64,000 bases of DNA from Asticcacaulis sp. AND118 (GTDB taxonomy: Bacteria > Pseudomonadota > Alphaproteobacteria > Caulobacterales > Caulobacteraceae), in NCBI RefSeq assembly GCF_020535245.1, contig NZ_CP084911.1:260001-324000 (forward strand), read 5' to 3'. Positions 16,669 through 26,043 of this stretch are shown in pieces. The position numbers and the translations under genes were made by a program. The notes under the pieces were generated by a model. The model saw only the letters and a list, made by a program, of their open reading frames with translations. It made no database searches and had not been told where the DNA came from. How positions within the stretch are numbered: the first letter of the stretch is position 1; each line of letters begins with the position of its first letter.

Positions 16669-19395
16669 ATGACCCGCGCGATTCCGGCGACGCGACGTGC
16701 TTTGCTAACCGCGGCGGCGGCGGCCAGCCTTTTGTCCGCCAATCCCGGCGCGACCCAAACCCGCCCAGACACCCGCAACAGCGGCCGCAAAGGGTCGCGT
16801 GAGCGTCTGTCGCTCAATGACGACTGGCGCTTTACGCCGGGCGATCCGGAGGGCCTCAACGGCGCGCTCGATTACGACATCCGCCCGGAAATCAAGAAGA
16901 GCGAGGACGGTAAGGAAGCCGATGCCAAGCCCGTTGACGCCACCCGGGTCGACGCCACGCGTCCGGTGCTGAAGCCGTGGATTCTGCCCTCGGCCAATCC
17001 CTTCATCCGCGATCCGGCCAAACGCCACAGCCGCCCCGAAGGCCATCCGGGCGCGCAGGTAAGCTGGGTCAAATCCAGCTTCGACGATTCCGGCTGGGAG
17101 GCTGTCACCCTGCCGCACGACTGGGCCATCAAGGGCCCGTTTCTGCAGACCGGTCCCTATGGCGGCATGGGCCGTCTGAAGACCTGGGGGCCCGCCTGGT
17201 ACCGCCGCGCGCTGGATATTTCCGCGTCTGACAAGGGCCGCTCGGTCTTTCTCGATATCGACGGGGCCATGTCCTATGCGACCGTGTGGTGCAATGAGCG
17301 CCTCGTCGGCGGCTGGCCCTATGGCTATAATTCCTTCCGCCTCGACCTGACGCCGCATCTGAATTACGGCGGCCAGAACCGCATCGTCATTCGCCTCGAC
17401 AATCCGCAGGAGTCGGCGCGCTGGTATCCCGGCGCGGGCCTTTACCGCAATGTGTGGCTGGTCAAGACCGGAGCCGTGCACGTCGCTCACTGGGGCACGC
17501 AGGTCACCACGCCGCAGGTGTCGAAAGAGTCGGCGACGGTCGATATCGTCACCACCATCGACAATGACGGCGCGTCCGACGCCGACATCGCGCTCGTCAC
17601 CCGCCTCTACGCGCTGGACGCCCAAGGCAGACAGACGGGCCGCGCCGTCGCCGAAAGCGCGCGCCAGACCCTGCGCGTGCCGGCCAAAGCCAGCGCCGCG
17701 CTGAAAGCCTCGGCCACCGTCGCCAATCCGCGCCTGTGGGGCCCGGCCCCGACCCAGACGCCCAATCGCTACGTCGCCGTGACCACCCTTATTCAGGGCA
17801 GCCGCGAGATCGACCGCTACGAGACGCCCTTCGGTATCCGCACCCTGCGTTTCGATGCGGACAAGGGCCTGTTCGTCAACGACCAGTTCGTCCCCATTCA
17901 GGGCGTCAATAATCACCACGACCTCGGCGCGCTGGGGGCGGCCTTCAACGTCCGCGCCGCCGAGCGTCAACTGGAAATGCTGCTGGAGATGGGCTGCAAC
18001 GCCCTGCGCATGAGCCACAACCCACCGGCGCCCGAACTGCTGGACCTGTGCGACCGCATGGGCATCCTCGTCATGGACGAGGTGTTCGACGCCTGGGAAA
18101 AGCGCAAGACACCGCACGACTTCCACCTGATCTTCCCCGACTGGCAGGAGGCCGATCTGCGCGCGATGCTGAGGCGCGACCGCAATCACCCCTCCATCGT
18201 CATGTGGAGCGTCGGCAACGAGGTCGGCGAGCAGTATTCGGGTGAGGCCGGCGCGCTGATCGCCCGGCGGCTGGTGACCATCGTGCGCGAGGATGACCCG
18301 ACGCGCCCGACGACCAATGCCATGAACTGGGCGCAGGCCGACATGCCCCTGCCCGCCGAGGTCGATGTCATCAGTCTCAACTATCAGGGCGCCGGCATCC
18401 GCAGCCTGCCGAGCAAGTTCCCGGCCTTCCGCGCCAAATTCCCTAACAAGGTCATCCTGCACAGCGAAAGCGCTGCCGCCCTGTCGAGCCGGGGGGAATA
18501 TCAGTTCCCCGTACCCGGCAACAACAGCGGCCCCGTCCGCCCCGGCGTCGGCGGCGACCCCAAGACCAAACAGGTCAGCGCCTACGAGCTGTTCGCCGCC
18601 GATTTTGGTTCGTCCGCCGACCGCAACTGGGCGGCGCAGGACCAGAACCCCTATGTGGCCGGTGAATTTGTGTGGACCGGGTGGGACTATCTGGGCGAAC
18701 CGACCCCTTATTACGACGCGCGCAGCTCCTATTTCGGCATTATCGACCTTGCCGGGTTCAAAAAGGACCGTTTCTGGCTCTATCAGTCGCGCTGGCGGCC
18801 GGAACTCCCCGTGGCGCACCTGCTGCCGCACTGGAACTGGGCGGGCCGCGAAGGCGAGGTCACGCCGGTGCACCTGTTCACCTCCGGCGACGAGGCCGAG
18901 CTGTTCATCAACGGCAAGTCGCAGGGACGTCTCAAAAAGCGTCAGTACGAGTACCGCCTGCGCTGGGACTATGTGACCTATGAACCCGGCGAAATCAGCG
19001 CCGTGGTTTATAAGGGCGGCCAGGAATGGGCGCGGACCCGCCGCCGCACGACGGGCAAGGCTGTCGCGCTCAAGCTGGAGGCCGACCGCAGCGTCATCGA
19101 CGCCGACGGCAAGGATCTGAGTTTCGTCACCCTGCGCATCGTCGATGACATGGGCGAAACCGTGCCCTTCGCCAAGGAGGCGGTGACCTTCACCCTGGAG
19201 GGGCCGGGCGAGATCGTCGCCACCGACAACGGCGACCCGACCGACTTCACCGCCTTCCCGTCGAAACGCCGCCAGGCCTTCAACGGTCTGGCTCTGGCCA
19301 TCGTCCGCGCCCATCCGGGGCAGAAGGGCCGCCTGACCCTGCGCGCGCAGGCAACAGCGCTGAAGGGGACGGAAATCGTCATCGCCACCGGCTAA
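16669..19395 (+). CDS. exported GH2-family glycoside hydrolase (beta-galactosidase/glucuronidase type)
   Basis: The product has the GH2 sugar-binding, immunoglobulin-like and TIM-barrel domains in order, then extra beta domains at the C-terminus. The acid/base Glu is E518 in WSVGNEVGEQY and the nucleophile is E600 in HSESAAALSS; FVPIQGVNNHHDLGALG and MSHNPPAPELLDLCDRMGI are typical of the family. The N-terminus has TRR followed by an Ala-rich stretch, suggesting Tat or Sec export. GAGGGAG precedes ATG 16669; an earlier ATG at 16606 has no ribosome site. Whether it removes galactose, glucuronate or another sugar cannot be told; its neighbours point to a glucuronoxylan-type substrate. Confidence 0.9.
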   Translation: MTRAIPATRRALLTAAAAASLLSANPGATQTRPDTRNSGRKGSRERLSLNDDWRFTPGDPEGLNGALDYDIRPEIKKSEDGKEADAKPVDATRVDATRPVLKPWILPSANPFIRDPAKRHSRPEGHPGAQVSWVKSSFDDSGWEAVTLPHDWAIKGPFLQTGPYGGMGRLKTWGPAWYRRALDISASDKGRSVFLDIDGAMSYATVWCNERLVGGWPYGYNSFRLDLTPHLNYGGQNRIVIRLDNPQESARWYPGAGLYRNVWLVKTGAVHVAHWGTQVTTPQVSKESATVDIVTTIDNDGASDADIALVTRLYALDAQGRQTGRAVAESARQTLRVPAKASAALKASATVANPRLWGPAPTQTPNRYVAVTTLIQGSREIDRYETPFGIRTLRFDADKGLFVNDQFVPIQGVNNHHDLGALGAAFNVRAAERQLEMLLEMGCNALRMSHNPPAPELLDLCDRMGILVMDEVFDAWEKRKTPHDFHLIFPDWQEADLRAMLRRDRNHPSIVMWSVGNEVGEQYSGEAGALIARRLVTIVREDDPTRPTTNAMNWAQADMPLPAEVDVISLNYQGAGIRSLPSKFPAFRAKFPNKVILHSESAAALSSRGEYQFPVPGNNSGPVRPGVGGDPKTKQVSAYELFAADFGSSADRNWAAQDQNPYVAGEFVWTGWDYLGEPTPYYDARSSYFGIIDLAGFKKDRFWLYQSRWRPELPVAHLLPHWNWAGREGEVTPVHLFTSGDEAELFINGKSQGRLKKRQYEYRLRWDYVTYEPGEISAVVYKGGQEWARTRRRTTGKAVALKLEADRSVIDADGKDLSFVTLRIVDDMGETVPFAKEAVTFTLEGPGEIVATDNGDPTDFTAFPSKRRQAFNGLALAIVRAHPGQKGRLTLRAQATALKGTEIVIATG

Positions 19396-19407
19396 GGTCT
19401 TACCAAT
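19396..19407 (-). promoter_or_regulatory. FadR/UxuR-like operator, site 3
   Basis: The minus strand reads ATTGGTAAGACC, matching the two sites at the gntR/TBDR promoters. It begins directly after the GH2 stop codon, 157 bases before manD. Confidence 0.55.
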
Positions 19408-19536
19408 TCAGTTGCGTTTTTTCGCGTGTGCATGTCATGATCCGAACCCGCAAATCGTCTTATACGACAAATGAATATGACGGTTATCCGCACTTTGCGC
19501 TTGCCATGGGCGCGATTGGACGGCAAAAGCGAGATA

Positions 19537-19548
19537 GGTCATACCAAT
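19537..19548 (-). promoter_or_regulatory. FadR/UxuR-like operator, site 4
   Basis: The minus strand reads ATTGGTATGACC, one base different from site 3. It lies 15 bases before the manD ATG, where a bound repressor would block initiation. Confidence 0.6.
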
Positions 19549-19563
19549 TAAGGCGTCAATTCC

Positions 19564-20772
19564 ATGAAAATCGTATCGGCGAAGGTCATCGTCACGTGCC
19601 CCGGGCGCAATTTCGTAACGCTCAAGATCATGACGGACCAAGGCGTCTACGGCATCGGCGACGCGACGCTGAACGGTCGCGAGTTGTCGGTCGTCGCTTA
19701 TCTGGAAGAGCACGTCATCCCCTGCCTGATCGGCCGCGACCCGCAGCAGATCGAGGACATCTGGCAATATCTCTATCGCGGGGCCTACTGGCGTCGCGGT
19801 CCGGTGACCATGTCGGCCATCGCCGCCGTCGATACCGCCCTGTGGGACATCAAGGGCAAGATCGCGGGCCTGCCGGTCTATCAGCTTCTGGGCGGCCGCT
19901 CGCGCACCGGCGTCATGGTTTATGGCCACGCCAACGGCACCAGCATCGAGGACACCATCGAAGTCGCGCAAAGCTACAAGGCGATGGGCTATAAGGCCAT
20001 CCGCCTGCAGTGCGGCGTGCCGGGCCTCGCCTCGACCTACGGCGTGTCGAAGGACAAGATGTTCTACGAACCCGCCGATGCCGATCTTCCGACCGAGAAC
20101 GTCTGGTCGACCGAAGCCTATATGCGCGTGGTCCCCAAGCTGTTCGCCGCCGCGCGTGAGGCGCTGGGTGACGAAGTCCACCTGCTTCACGACGTCCACC
20201 ACCGCCTGACGCCGATCGAGGCCGGGCGTCTGGGCCGTGACCTTGAGCCCTATCGTCCGTTCTGGATGGAGGATTCGGTCGTTGCGGAAAATCAGGACAA
20301 TTTCAGGCTGATCCGTCAACACACCACGACCCCGCTGGCCGTCGGGGAAATCTTCTCGTCGATCTGGGACTGCAAGGACCTGATCCAGAACCAGTTGATC
20401 GACTATATCCGCGCCACGGTCGTCCACGCCGGCGGCCTCTCGCACCTGAAGAAGATCGCCTCGTTCGCCGAGTTGTACAATGTCCGCACGGGCTGCCACG
20501 GGGCAACCGACCTGTCGCCGGTGTGCATGGCGGCGGCCCTGCACTTCGACGTCTCGATCCCCAACTTCGGCATCCAGGAATATATGCGCCATACGCCGGA
20601 AACCGACGCGGTCTTCCCGCACGGCTACCACTTCGAAAAAGGCGACCTGATGGTTTCCGAGGCACCGGGGCTCGGTGTCGATATCGATGAGGAACTGGCG
20701 GCGAAATATCCCTACAAGCGCGCCTACCTGCCGGTGAACCGCCTGCAGGACGGCACGCTGTTTAACTGGTAA
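19564..20772 (+). CDS. manD: D-mannonate dehydratase (enolase superfamily)
   Basis: The 402-residue protein matches the high-activity mannonate dehydratases of the enolase superfamily. Metal ligands fall at D210, E236 and E262, and the catalytic residues at R147, Y159, H212 and H312, the positions I recall for the characterised Novosphingobium aromaticivorans enzyme. It converts D-mannonate to 2-keto-3-deoxy-D-gluconate in glucuronate breakdown and acts in the cytoplasm. Two operator-like sites lie upstream, so it appears to have its own promoter under the GntR regulator rather than relying on readthrough from the GH2 gene. Uronate isomerase and fructuronate reductase are not in the window. 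Confidence 0.93.
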   Translation: MKIVSAKVIVTCPGRNFVTLKIMTDQGVYGIGDATLNGRELSVVAYLEEHVIPCLIGRDPQQIEDIWQYLYRGAYWRRGPVTMSAIAAVDTALWDIKGKIAGLPVYQLLGGRSRTGVMVYGHANGTSIEDTIEVAQSYKAMGYKAIRLQCGVPGLASTYGVSKDKMFYEPADADLPTENVWSTEAYMRVVPKLFAAAREALGDEVHLLHDVHHRLTPIEAGRLGRDLEPYRPFWMEDSVVAENQDNFRLIRQHTTTPLAVGEIFSSIWDCKDLIQNQLIDYIRATVVHAGGLSHLKKIASFAELYNVRTGCHGATDLSPVCMAAALHFDVSIPNFGIQEYMRHTPETDAVFPHGYHFEKGDLMVSEAPGLGVDIDEELAAKYPYKRAYLPVNRLQDGTLFNW

Positions 20773-20778
20773 AAAGAT

Positions 20779-20846
20779 CATACCTCCCCGGCTTGCCGGG
20801 GAGGGGGACCGCACGACGCGCGCAGCGCTAGATGTGGTGGTGGGGG
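20779..20846. repeat. dispersed intergenic repeat, copy 1
   Basis: A 68-bp stretch beginning CATACCTCC and ending GGTGGTGGGG recurs nearly identically at 35122-35189 and in inverted, diverged form at 35236-35308. Shared blocks include GGGGAGGGGGACCGCACGA and CGCGCAGCGCTAGATG. It is non-coding and sits between two genes of the glucuronate cluster, as REP-like elements do. Confidence 0.7.
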
Positions 20847-20918
20847 CCTTCCGCGCCTGCTAAAATGCATAATCCTTCCGGTAGAGAAGGACGGCATCAA
20901 CGATATCAGGAGGAACCC

Positions 20919-23012
20919 ATGCGGCTTCGGCTCGTCCATGCGCTCTGTGCGCTCATCTGCCTGTTCGCCGCGCCGGCCTTTGCCGAGGACGGCTACGACC
21001 TGTGGCTGCGCTATAAGCCGGTCGCCAGCGCCGACGCCGTCCCCCGCGCCGTTGTCACGCAAAGCGACTCTCCGACTGTTCGCGCGGCCGTTTCCGAGTT
21101 GCAAAAAGGGCTTTCCGACCTGTCCGGACAGACCGTTTCCTTAGCTGGAAATGTTAGCGCTCCCTCGGTCGTCCTGACGCGCAACGCCGCCCCCGACGCA
21201 GCCCTTGGCAACGAAGGCTTCGCCATCCGCAAGGGCACGGAAAACGGCCAGCCCGTGACCCGCATCAGCGCCAACAGCGACATCGGCCTGCTCTACGGCG
21301 CATTCGCCTACCTTCGACAAATCCAGACCGGCAGTATCACCGACACCACCGACGCGCCCAAGGTCAAGCTGCGCCTGCTCAACCACTGGGACAATCTCGA
21401 CGGTACGGTCGAGCGCGGCTATGCGGGCTGGTCCCTGTGGGACTGGTGGCGGCTGCCGGACCTGAAGGACCCGCGCTATGTCGATTACGCCCGCGCAAAT
21501 GCCTCGATCGGCATCAACGGCACGGTGCTCAACAATGTCAACGCCAAGGCCGCCTCGCTGACCGCGCCCTATCTCGACAAGGCGGCGGCGCTGGCCGACA
21601 CCTTCCGCCCCTACGGCATCCGCGTCTACCTGTCGGCGCGCTTTTCGGCCCCTATCGAATTGGGCGGCCTGACCACCGCCGATCCGCTCGATCCGCAGGT
21701 GCGCGCCTGGTGGAAGGCCAAGGCCGACGAAATCTACACCAAGATCCCCGACTTCGGCGGTTTCCTCGTCAAGGCCAATTCCGAAGGCCAGCCCGGCCCG
21801 CAGGACTATGGCCGCACGCAGGAGGACGGCGCCAATATGCTGGCCGAAGCGCTGGGTGACCGGGGCGTCGTCATGTGGCGCGCCTTCGTCTACAAGGCCG
21901 AGGTCGCCGACGACCGCCACAAGCAGGCCTGGAACGAGTTCAAGCCTCATGATGGAAAATTCGCGCCCAATGTGCTGGTGCAGGTGAAGAACGGCGCCAT
22001 CGACTTCCAGCCGCGTGAGCCCTTCCATCCCCTGTTCGGGGCTATGCCGAAGACGCCGCTGATGATGGAGTTCCAGATCACCAAGGAGTATCTGGGCTTC
22101 GCCACCCACCTCGCCTATCTGGGTCAGTATTTTGAAGAAGCGCTGGACGCCGACACCTTCCAGAACGGGCAGAAGGGCTGGACCGTCGCGCGGGTGGTCG
22201 AGGGTGAGAATCACAAATTAAGTGGGATAGCGGGCGTGGCCAATATCGGCACCGACCGCAACTGGTCGGGTTCGGACTTCGATCAGGCCAACTGGTACGC
22301 CTTCGGGCGGCTGGCGTGGAACCCGCAAGGCTCCGCCGGCGACATCGCGGCCGAATGGGCGAAGATGACCTTCACCACCGACGCGCGCTTCGTGAAGCCC
22401 GTAGTCGATATGATGATGACCTCACGCGAGACGGTGGCCGACTATATGACGCCGCTGGGCCTGCATCACCTGATGGATACCGGCCACCACTACGGTCCCG
22501 GCCCCTGGGTCGATAATCTGGAGCGGCCCGACTGGAACCCGGTCTATTACCACAAGGCCGACACCAACGGCATCGGGTTCGACCGCACCAGGACCGGCTC
22601 CAATGCGCTTTCGCAATACGATCCCAAAGCGCAGGCCGCCTGGGCCGATCCCCGGAAAATGGATGAGCGCTACCTTTTGTGGTTTCACCATCTGTCCTGG
22701 GACTACAAGACGAAGTCGGGTCGCCCGCTGTGGGACGAACTGATGCTCACCTACGACAAAGGGGCGAAGGACGCCGCCGCCCTGCAGCAGACCTGGGCGG
22801 CTATGAAGCCCTATGTCGACGCCGAGCGCTATCAGGCCATCGCCAGCACACTGGGGATTCAGGCGCGCGAGGCAAAGTGGTGGCGCGACGCCTCGGTGGC
22901 CTACTTCCAGTCGAAATCGGGGCGCCCCCTGCCGGCCGGCGTCGCCGCACCTGAGAAGACGCTGGAATACTATAAGTCGCTGAAATTCCCGTACGCCCCC
23001 GGTCACCACTGA
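20919..23012 (+). CDS. GH67 alpha-glucuronidase, secreted or periplasmic
   Basis: A signal peptide of about 22 residues (ending PAFA) leads a 697-residue GH67 protein. The three catalytic acids fall at E289 (KANSEGQPGP), D362 (AIDFQPREPFHP) and E390 (ITKEYLG), with the same spacing as E292/D365/E393 of the Cellvibrio japonicus enzyme. It removes (4-O-methyl-)glucuronic acid from the non-reducing end of xylo-oligosaccharides from glucuronoxylan. AGGAGG precedes ATG 20919. Its signal peptide and the TBDR upstream fit import of aldouronic acids to the periplasm, trimming there, and cytoplasmic metabolism of glucuronate through mannonate. Confidence 0.94.
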   Translation: MRLRLVHALCALICLFAAPAFAEDGYDLWLRYKPVASADAVPRAVVTQSDSPTVRAAVSELQKGLSDLSGQTVSLAGNVSAPSVVLTRNAAPDAALGNEGFAIRKGTENGQPVTRISANSDIGLLYGAFAYLRQIQTGSITDTTDAPKVKLRLLNHWDNLDGTVERGYAGWSLWDWWRLPDLKDPRYVDYARANASIGINGTVLNNVNAKAASLTAPYLDKAAALADTFRPYGIRVYLSARFSAPIELGGLTTADPLDPQVRAWWKAKADEIYTKIPDFGGFLVKANSEGQPGPQDYGRTQEDGANMLAEALGDRGVVMWRAFVYKAEVADDRHKQAWNEFKPHDGKFAPNVLVQVKNGAIDFQPREPFHPLFGAMPKTPLMMEFQITKEYLGFATHLAYLGQYFEEALDADTFQNGQKGWTVARVVEGENHKLSGIAGVANIGTDRNWSGSDFDQANWYAFGRLAWNPQGSAGDIAAEWAKMTFTTDARFVKPVVDMMMTSRETVADYMTPLGLHHLMDTGHHYGPGPWVDNLERPDWNPVYYHKADTNGIGFDRTRTGSNALSQYDPKAQAAWADPRKMDERYLLWFHHLSWDYKTKSGRPLWDELMLTYDKGAKDAAALQQTWAAMKPYVDAERYQAIASTLGIQAREAKWWRDASVAYFQSKSGRPLPAGVAAPEKTLEYYKSLKFPYAPGHH

Positions 23013-23019
23013 TGGGCCA

Positions 23020-23952
23020 TCACTGACGATAGCTGCGCGCCGCCTCCGGAACGCCGACCTCGAACGGCGTGACCTCGAAGCCGAAGCGGCGGGTCAGCTT
23101 GCCGCCGTCGATATGGTAAGGCCGGTCGAACAGAAAGCGCATGTCGTGCAGTTCGCGCATGAACGGCGTCACCAGCCCCAGCACGGGAAAGAGGCCGGGT
23201 GGAACGGCCTGTATCTTCGGCTTTTGCCCCAGTGTCCGCGCCCCGATGGTAATGAGGTCGCGCAGGGTCCGTGTCGGCGCGCTGGGCATATGCCAGACCT
23301 GACCGTACTCGGCCTCCGGCAGATCCAGCAACCGTTCCATGGCGCGCGCCACATCGGGTATGTAGGCGAAATCGTGCGGCATGTCGGGCGGGGCGACAAT
23401 CTGCGCGGGCTTGCCCTGCGCCAGACGCCCGAAGACCAGATCGCCCAAGTGGCTGTTGCTGACGCCGGGGCCGTAGAAATCCGGCACGCGCAGGGCGCTC
23501 ATCAGCACCTCGCCTTTGGCCACCGCCGTTTGCCACTGCTCGGAGATAGCGCGGCGCACGGCGGGCTTGCCGCCCCAACGCGCATAGGGCGTGGTCTCTG
23601 AAATCGGCCCGTTCTGCGGCCCGTACATGTACAGGTTGTCGAAGAAAAGGGTCTTTGCCCCGGTCGCCCGTGCGGCCGCCAGCAGATGGGTCATGGCGAT
23701 GGGCCAGCTTTGCCGCCACACGCGGGTTGAATAGGGAAATCCGACGGTGACGACGATATGGCTTGCGCCGCGCGACACGGCCTGCACGGCGGCGGCGTCC
23801 CGCACATCCGTGGCCACGAAGTCCACGCCGGGCGGCAGGTCTTTCGGGCGTGAGCGCTGGGTGACAATGGGCTGGCGACCGGCGGCGATCAGGCGTTCGG
23901 TGAGGCTGCGGCCACCGGGGCCGTAACCGAAGATGACGATTTTTTCGGACAT
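23020..23952 (-). CDS. NAD(P)-binding epimerase/SDR-family protein
   Basis: The 310-residue protein has an N-terminal Rossmann fold with GYGPGG (9-14) and the atypical extended-SDR layout: VATDVRD, then FFDNLYMYGPQNGPI in place of a standard YxxxK, and DFAYIPDVARAMERLL near the C-terminus. Such proteins include nucleotide-sugar epimerases and NmrA-like redox sensors; the substrate is not evident. It is divergent from a LysR gene across 78 bases, which suggests control by that regulator. Its stop lies seven bases from the convergent GH67 gene. Confidence 0.82.
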   Translation of the reverse strand: MSEKIVIFGYGPGGRSLTERLIAAGRQPIVTQRSRPKDLPPGVDFVATDVRDAAAVQAVSRGASHIVVTVGFPYSTRVWRQSWPIAMTHLLAAARATGAKTLFFDNLYMYGPQNGPISETTPYARWGGKPAVRRAISEQWQTAVAKGEVLMSALRVPDFYGPGVSNSHLGDLVFGRLAQGKPAQIVAPPDMPHDFAYIPDVARAMERLLDLPEAEYGQVWHMPSAPTRTLRDLITIGARTLGQKPKIQAVPPGLFPVLGLVTPFMRELHDMRFLFDRPYHIDGGKLTRRFGFEVTPFEVGVPEAARSYRQ

Positions 23953-24030
23953 GAAAGAGGTTCCTTGTAACTGTCCGAAAGGATAAGGCCGATTGCGCTA
24001 TATCAAAAATGCATTATTTATATAAACACT

Positions 24031-24960
24031 ATGCAAAAAATGAATTTATCCGCTGTTGATCTTGACCTGCTGCCGGTGCTCGAAGCCCTGCTGCGCCGGC
24101 GCAATGTCACCCATGCGGCCAACGAGGTCGGCCTCAGCCAGCCCGCCGTCAGTCGTGCGCTGGGGCGATTGCGTGAGCTGTTTGAAGACCCCCTGCTGAT
24201 CCGTTCCGGCGGTGGCCTGACCCTGACGCCGAAGGCCGAGCGTCTGGCGCCGCAGGTGGCCGCCGCGCTCGACGGCCTGCGCGGCCTGTTCCGCGACGAG
24301 GCCTTCGATCCGGCGCAGGAACAGCGCACCGTGCGGCTGGTGGCGTCGGACGTGCATACCCTGCTACTGCTGCCCGCCCTGACGACCCGGCTGGCGCGGG
24401 AGGCCCCCGGCATCGACGTGCAGGTCTCAGCCTATGGCCCGGATACGGTCGCCCTGATGCAGCAGGGCCGTCTGGACCTGGGTTTTGCGCTCGACACGAC
24501 GCCCCTGCCCGTCGGCACCGAGACCCTGCCGCTGGGCTACGACCGGCTGGCGCTGGTAATGCGGCGGGGGCATCCGCTGGCCGATCGCCCTGTTACAGCG
24601 GAAGATTATGAACGCTTTGCGCACGCCGCTATTCGCATTTTCGGCGACGGTCAGTCGGAGCTGGACGCCGCGCTGGCGGCGCGTGGCCTGTCACGCCATA
24701 TCGCCCTGAGCACGCCCTACTTCACGGCAGCCTTGGCCGCCGTGAGCCGGAGCGACCTCCTCACCACCATCTCCGAAGCTCTGGCGCACCGGCTTGCCGA
24801 CACCTTTGGTCTGGTCTGCGTGCCGTCGCCGCTCGCACCGGACCCTCTACGGCTGGTGTTGGTCTGGGACCGGCTGCGCGGCCGCGATCCGGCCCTGATC
24901 TGGTTCCGCGAACGGCTGCGGGAAGTGGCGGCGGAGGTCTATCCGGTCGCACGCGTTTAA
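24031..24960 (+). CDS. LysR-family transcriptional regulator
   Basis: The protein is 309 aa. The N-terminal winged helix (DLDLLPVLEALLRRRNVTHAA, LSQPAVSRALGRLRE, FEDPLLIR) is that of the NodD/NahR-like LysR branch, and residues 95-300 form a periplasmic-binding-like effector domain. Its divergent neighbour is the SDR gene; the 78-base gap is AT-rich with TATA blocks at both ends of a short segment (about 24000-24023), a possible binding site. The inducer is unknown. Confidence 0.9.
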   Translation: MQKMNLSAVDLDLLPVLEALLRRRNVTHAANEVGLSQPAVSRALGRLRELFEDPLLIRSGGGLTLTPKAERLAPQVAAALDGLRGLFRDEAFDPAQEQRTVRLVASDVHTLLLLPALTTRLAREAPGIDVQVSAYGPDTVALMQQGRLDLGFALDTTPLPVGTETLPLGYDRLALVMRRGHPLADRPVTAEDYERFAHAAIRIFGDGQSELDAALAARGLSRHIALSTPYFTAALAAVSRSDLLTTISEALAHRLADTFGLVCVPSPLAPDPLRLVLVWDRLRGRDPALIWFRERLREVAAEVYPVARV

Positions 24961-25122
24961 AGACACTGAAAAGCCTCAATTAGCGCTTAGGGTGTAACCG
25001 TGTCCGGACAGGCGTAGCGCCGTCCCTGACCTCACCCTCCCTTCTCGATCTGGCTGCGCCCGCTTCCACGCCGAGTGCGCTCCCTCTTTTACGAATCCGC
25101 GTGTCTGCGGATATGGATACCT

Positions 25123-25272
25123 ATGTACAATCTTCATACTTCACCGGCCCATAGCGGCCACCAACGTCGTGCGGCCACGCCGCTGCGTCCCGCCTTTTCG
25201 CGGAACGTCCCTGTTATCCCTCTGTTTAGCCCCGAAGAATTGCGTCGCCTCGTTGCCGAGATGATCGACTAA
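25123..25272 (+). CDS. possible 49-aa small protein
   Basis: The product is basic in the first half and ends in PLFSPEELRRLVAEMID, an amphipathic helix of a kind seen at the end of several very small alphaproteobacterial proteins I recall. The ribosome site is weak (GGATA) and no domain is recognised. It lies between a LysR gene and the cold-shock leader. It may instead be non-coding. Confidence 0.4.
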   Translation: MYNLHTSPAHSGHQRRAATPLRPAFSRNVPVIPLFSPEELRRLVAEMID

Positions 25273-25468
25273 AAACCTGTCATATAAAATAAAAATCGTA
25301 CCTGTCGCTTTTAAGGCGAAAATAATTTCAAGCTGTGTTATAGTAAAATATCGAAACACAGACCGCCTTGTCTGATTGCCTTTATTGGCCTCTCCCAAGC
25401 ATTTCTTTTTTCGAACGCTCCGATTTTTGGGGCAGACGGCGCACGTCTATGTGCGAACGGAGGCCAAC

Positions 25469-25672
25469 ATGGCTGTCGGTATTGTAAAGTGGTTCAACCC
25501 CAACAAGGGTTTTGGTTTTATTCAGCCTGAGATCGGCGGCAACGATGTGTTCGTGCACATCTGGGCCATCGAACGCGCAGGCTGGCGGATGCTGGTCGAA
25601 GGCCAGAAGATTGCCTACGAGGTCCAGAGCGACCGGGGCAAGGCCTCCGCAGTCAACCTTCAGGCGGCTTAG
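25469..25672 (+). CDS. cold-shock-domain protein (CspA family)
   Basis: The 67-residue protein is a single OB-fold with RNP1 KGFGFI (13-18) and RNP2 DVFVHI (26-31). It binds single-stranded RNA or DNA and likely melts RNA structure. The usual HISAVE is HIWAIE here, an aromatic change beside RNP2 worth noting. CGGAGG precedes the ATG. The roughly 190-base AT-rich stretch upstream fits the long structured leader typical of csp genes. A terminator follows directly. Confidence 0.93.
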   Translation: MAVGIVKWFNPNKGFGFIQPEIGGNDVFVHIWAIERAGWRMLVEGQKIAYEVQSDRGKASAVNLQAA

Positions 25673-25680
25673 GCCACCCC

Positions 25681-25713
25681 GAAAGCCCGGCGGCATCGCC
25701 GGGCTTTCTTTTT
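25681..25713 (+). terminator. intrinsic terminator after the cold-shock gene
   Basis: A perfect 12-bp stem (GAAAGCCCGGCG at 25681-25692 with its complement at 25697-25708) closes a GCAT loop and is followed by five T. Confidence 0.92.
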
Positions 25714-25742
25714 CCACTCAATCCGACCCTATGGAGCTGATA

Positions 25743-26003
25743 ATGATCCCCACCCGTAAACTTACCGAAAGCTGGGACTCCGTATGGCCGACCTTGGGCG
25801 AAACCGGGTTGATAAACGCTCACGTGCCCACCTGTTTTGAAGTCCGCTTCGACGGTAAAATGTGGCAGGTGCTCAAGGATCGTCAACCGGTCGAACATCA
25901 TCTCGAACGCCGCGACGCCGTTCACGGGGTGCGCCGGGCGATGCAACGTATTTTCGCGTCCGGTAAACCGGCGCAGTGGCGGCTGATCGCCGTCAGCGCC
26001 TGA
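25743..26003 (+). CDS. small hypothetical protein (86 aa)
   Basis: GGAG lies seven bases before ATG 25743, which is preferred over an in-frame ATG at 25731. The protein has a strand-rich middle (CFEVRFDGKMWQVLKDRQPVEHHL) followed by a basic helix (RRDAVHGVRRAMQRIFASG). This alternation loosely resembles the small DUF2188 fold, but I cannot confirm it. It sits just behind the cold-shock terminator and 40 bases before another unknown gene. Confidence 0.6.
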   Translation: MIPTRKLTESWDSVWPTLGETGLINAHVPTCFEVRFDGKMWQVLKDRQPVEHHLERRDAVHGVRRAMQRIFASGKPAQWRLIAVSA

Positions 26004-26043
26004 GCCGATACCTCATATTCACCCTTTCAAAAAAGCGTCCGCC

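Noticed and set aside
16705-19314. 869-codon minus-strand frame opposite the GH2 gene
   Set aside because: The GH2 protein on the plus strand has intact catalytic motifs over the same DNA; the antisense product has none.
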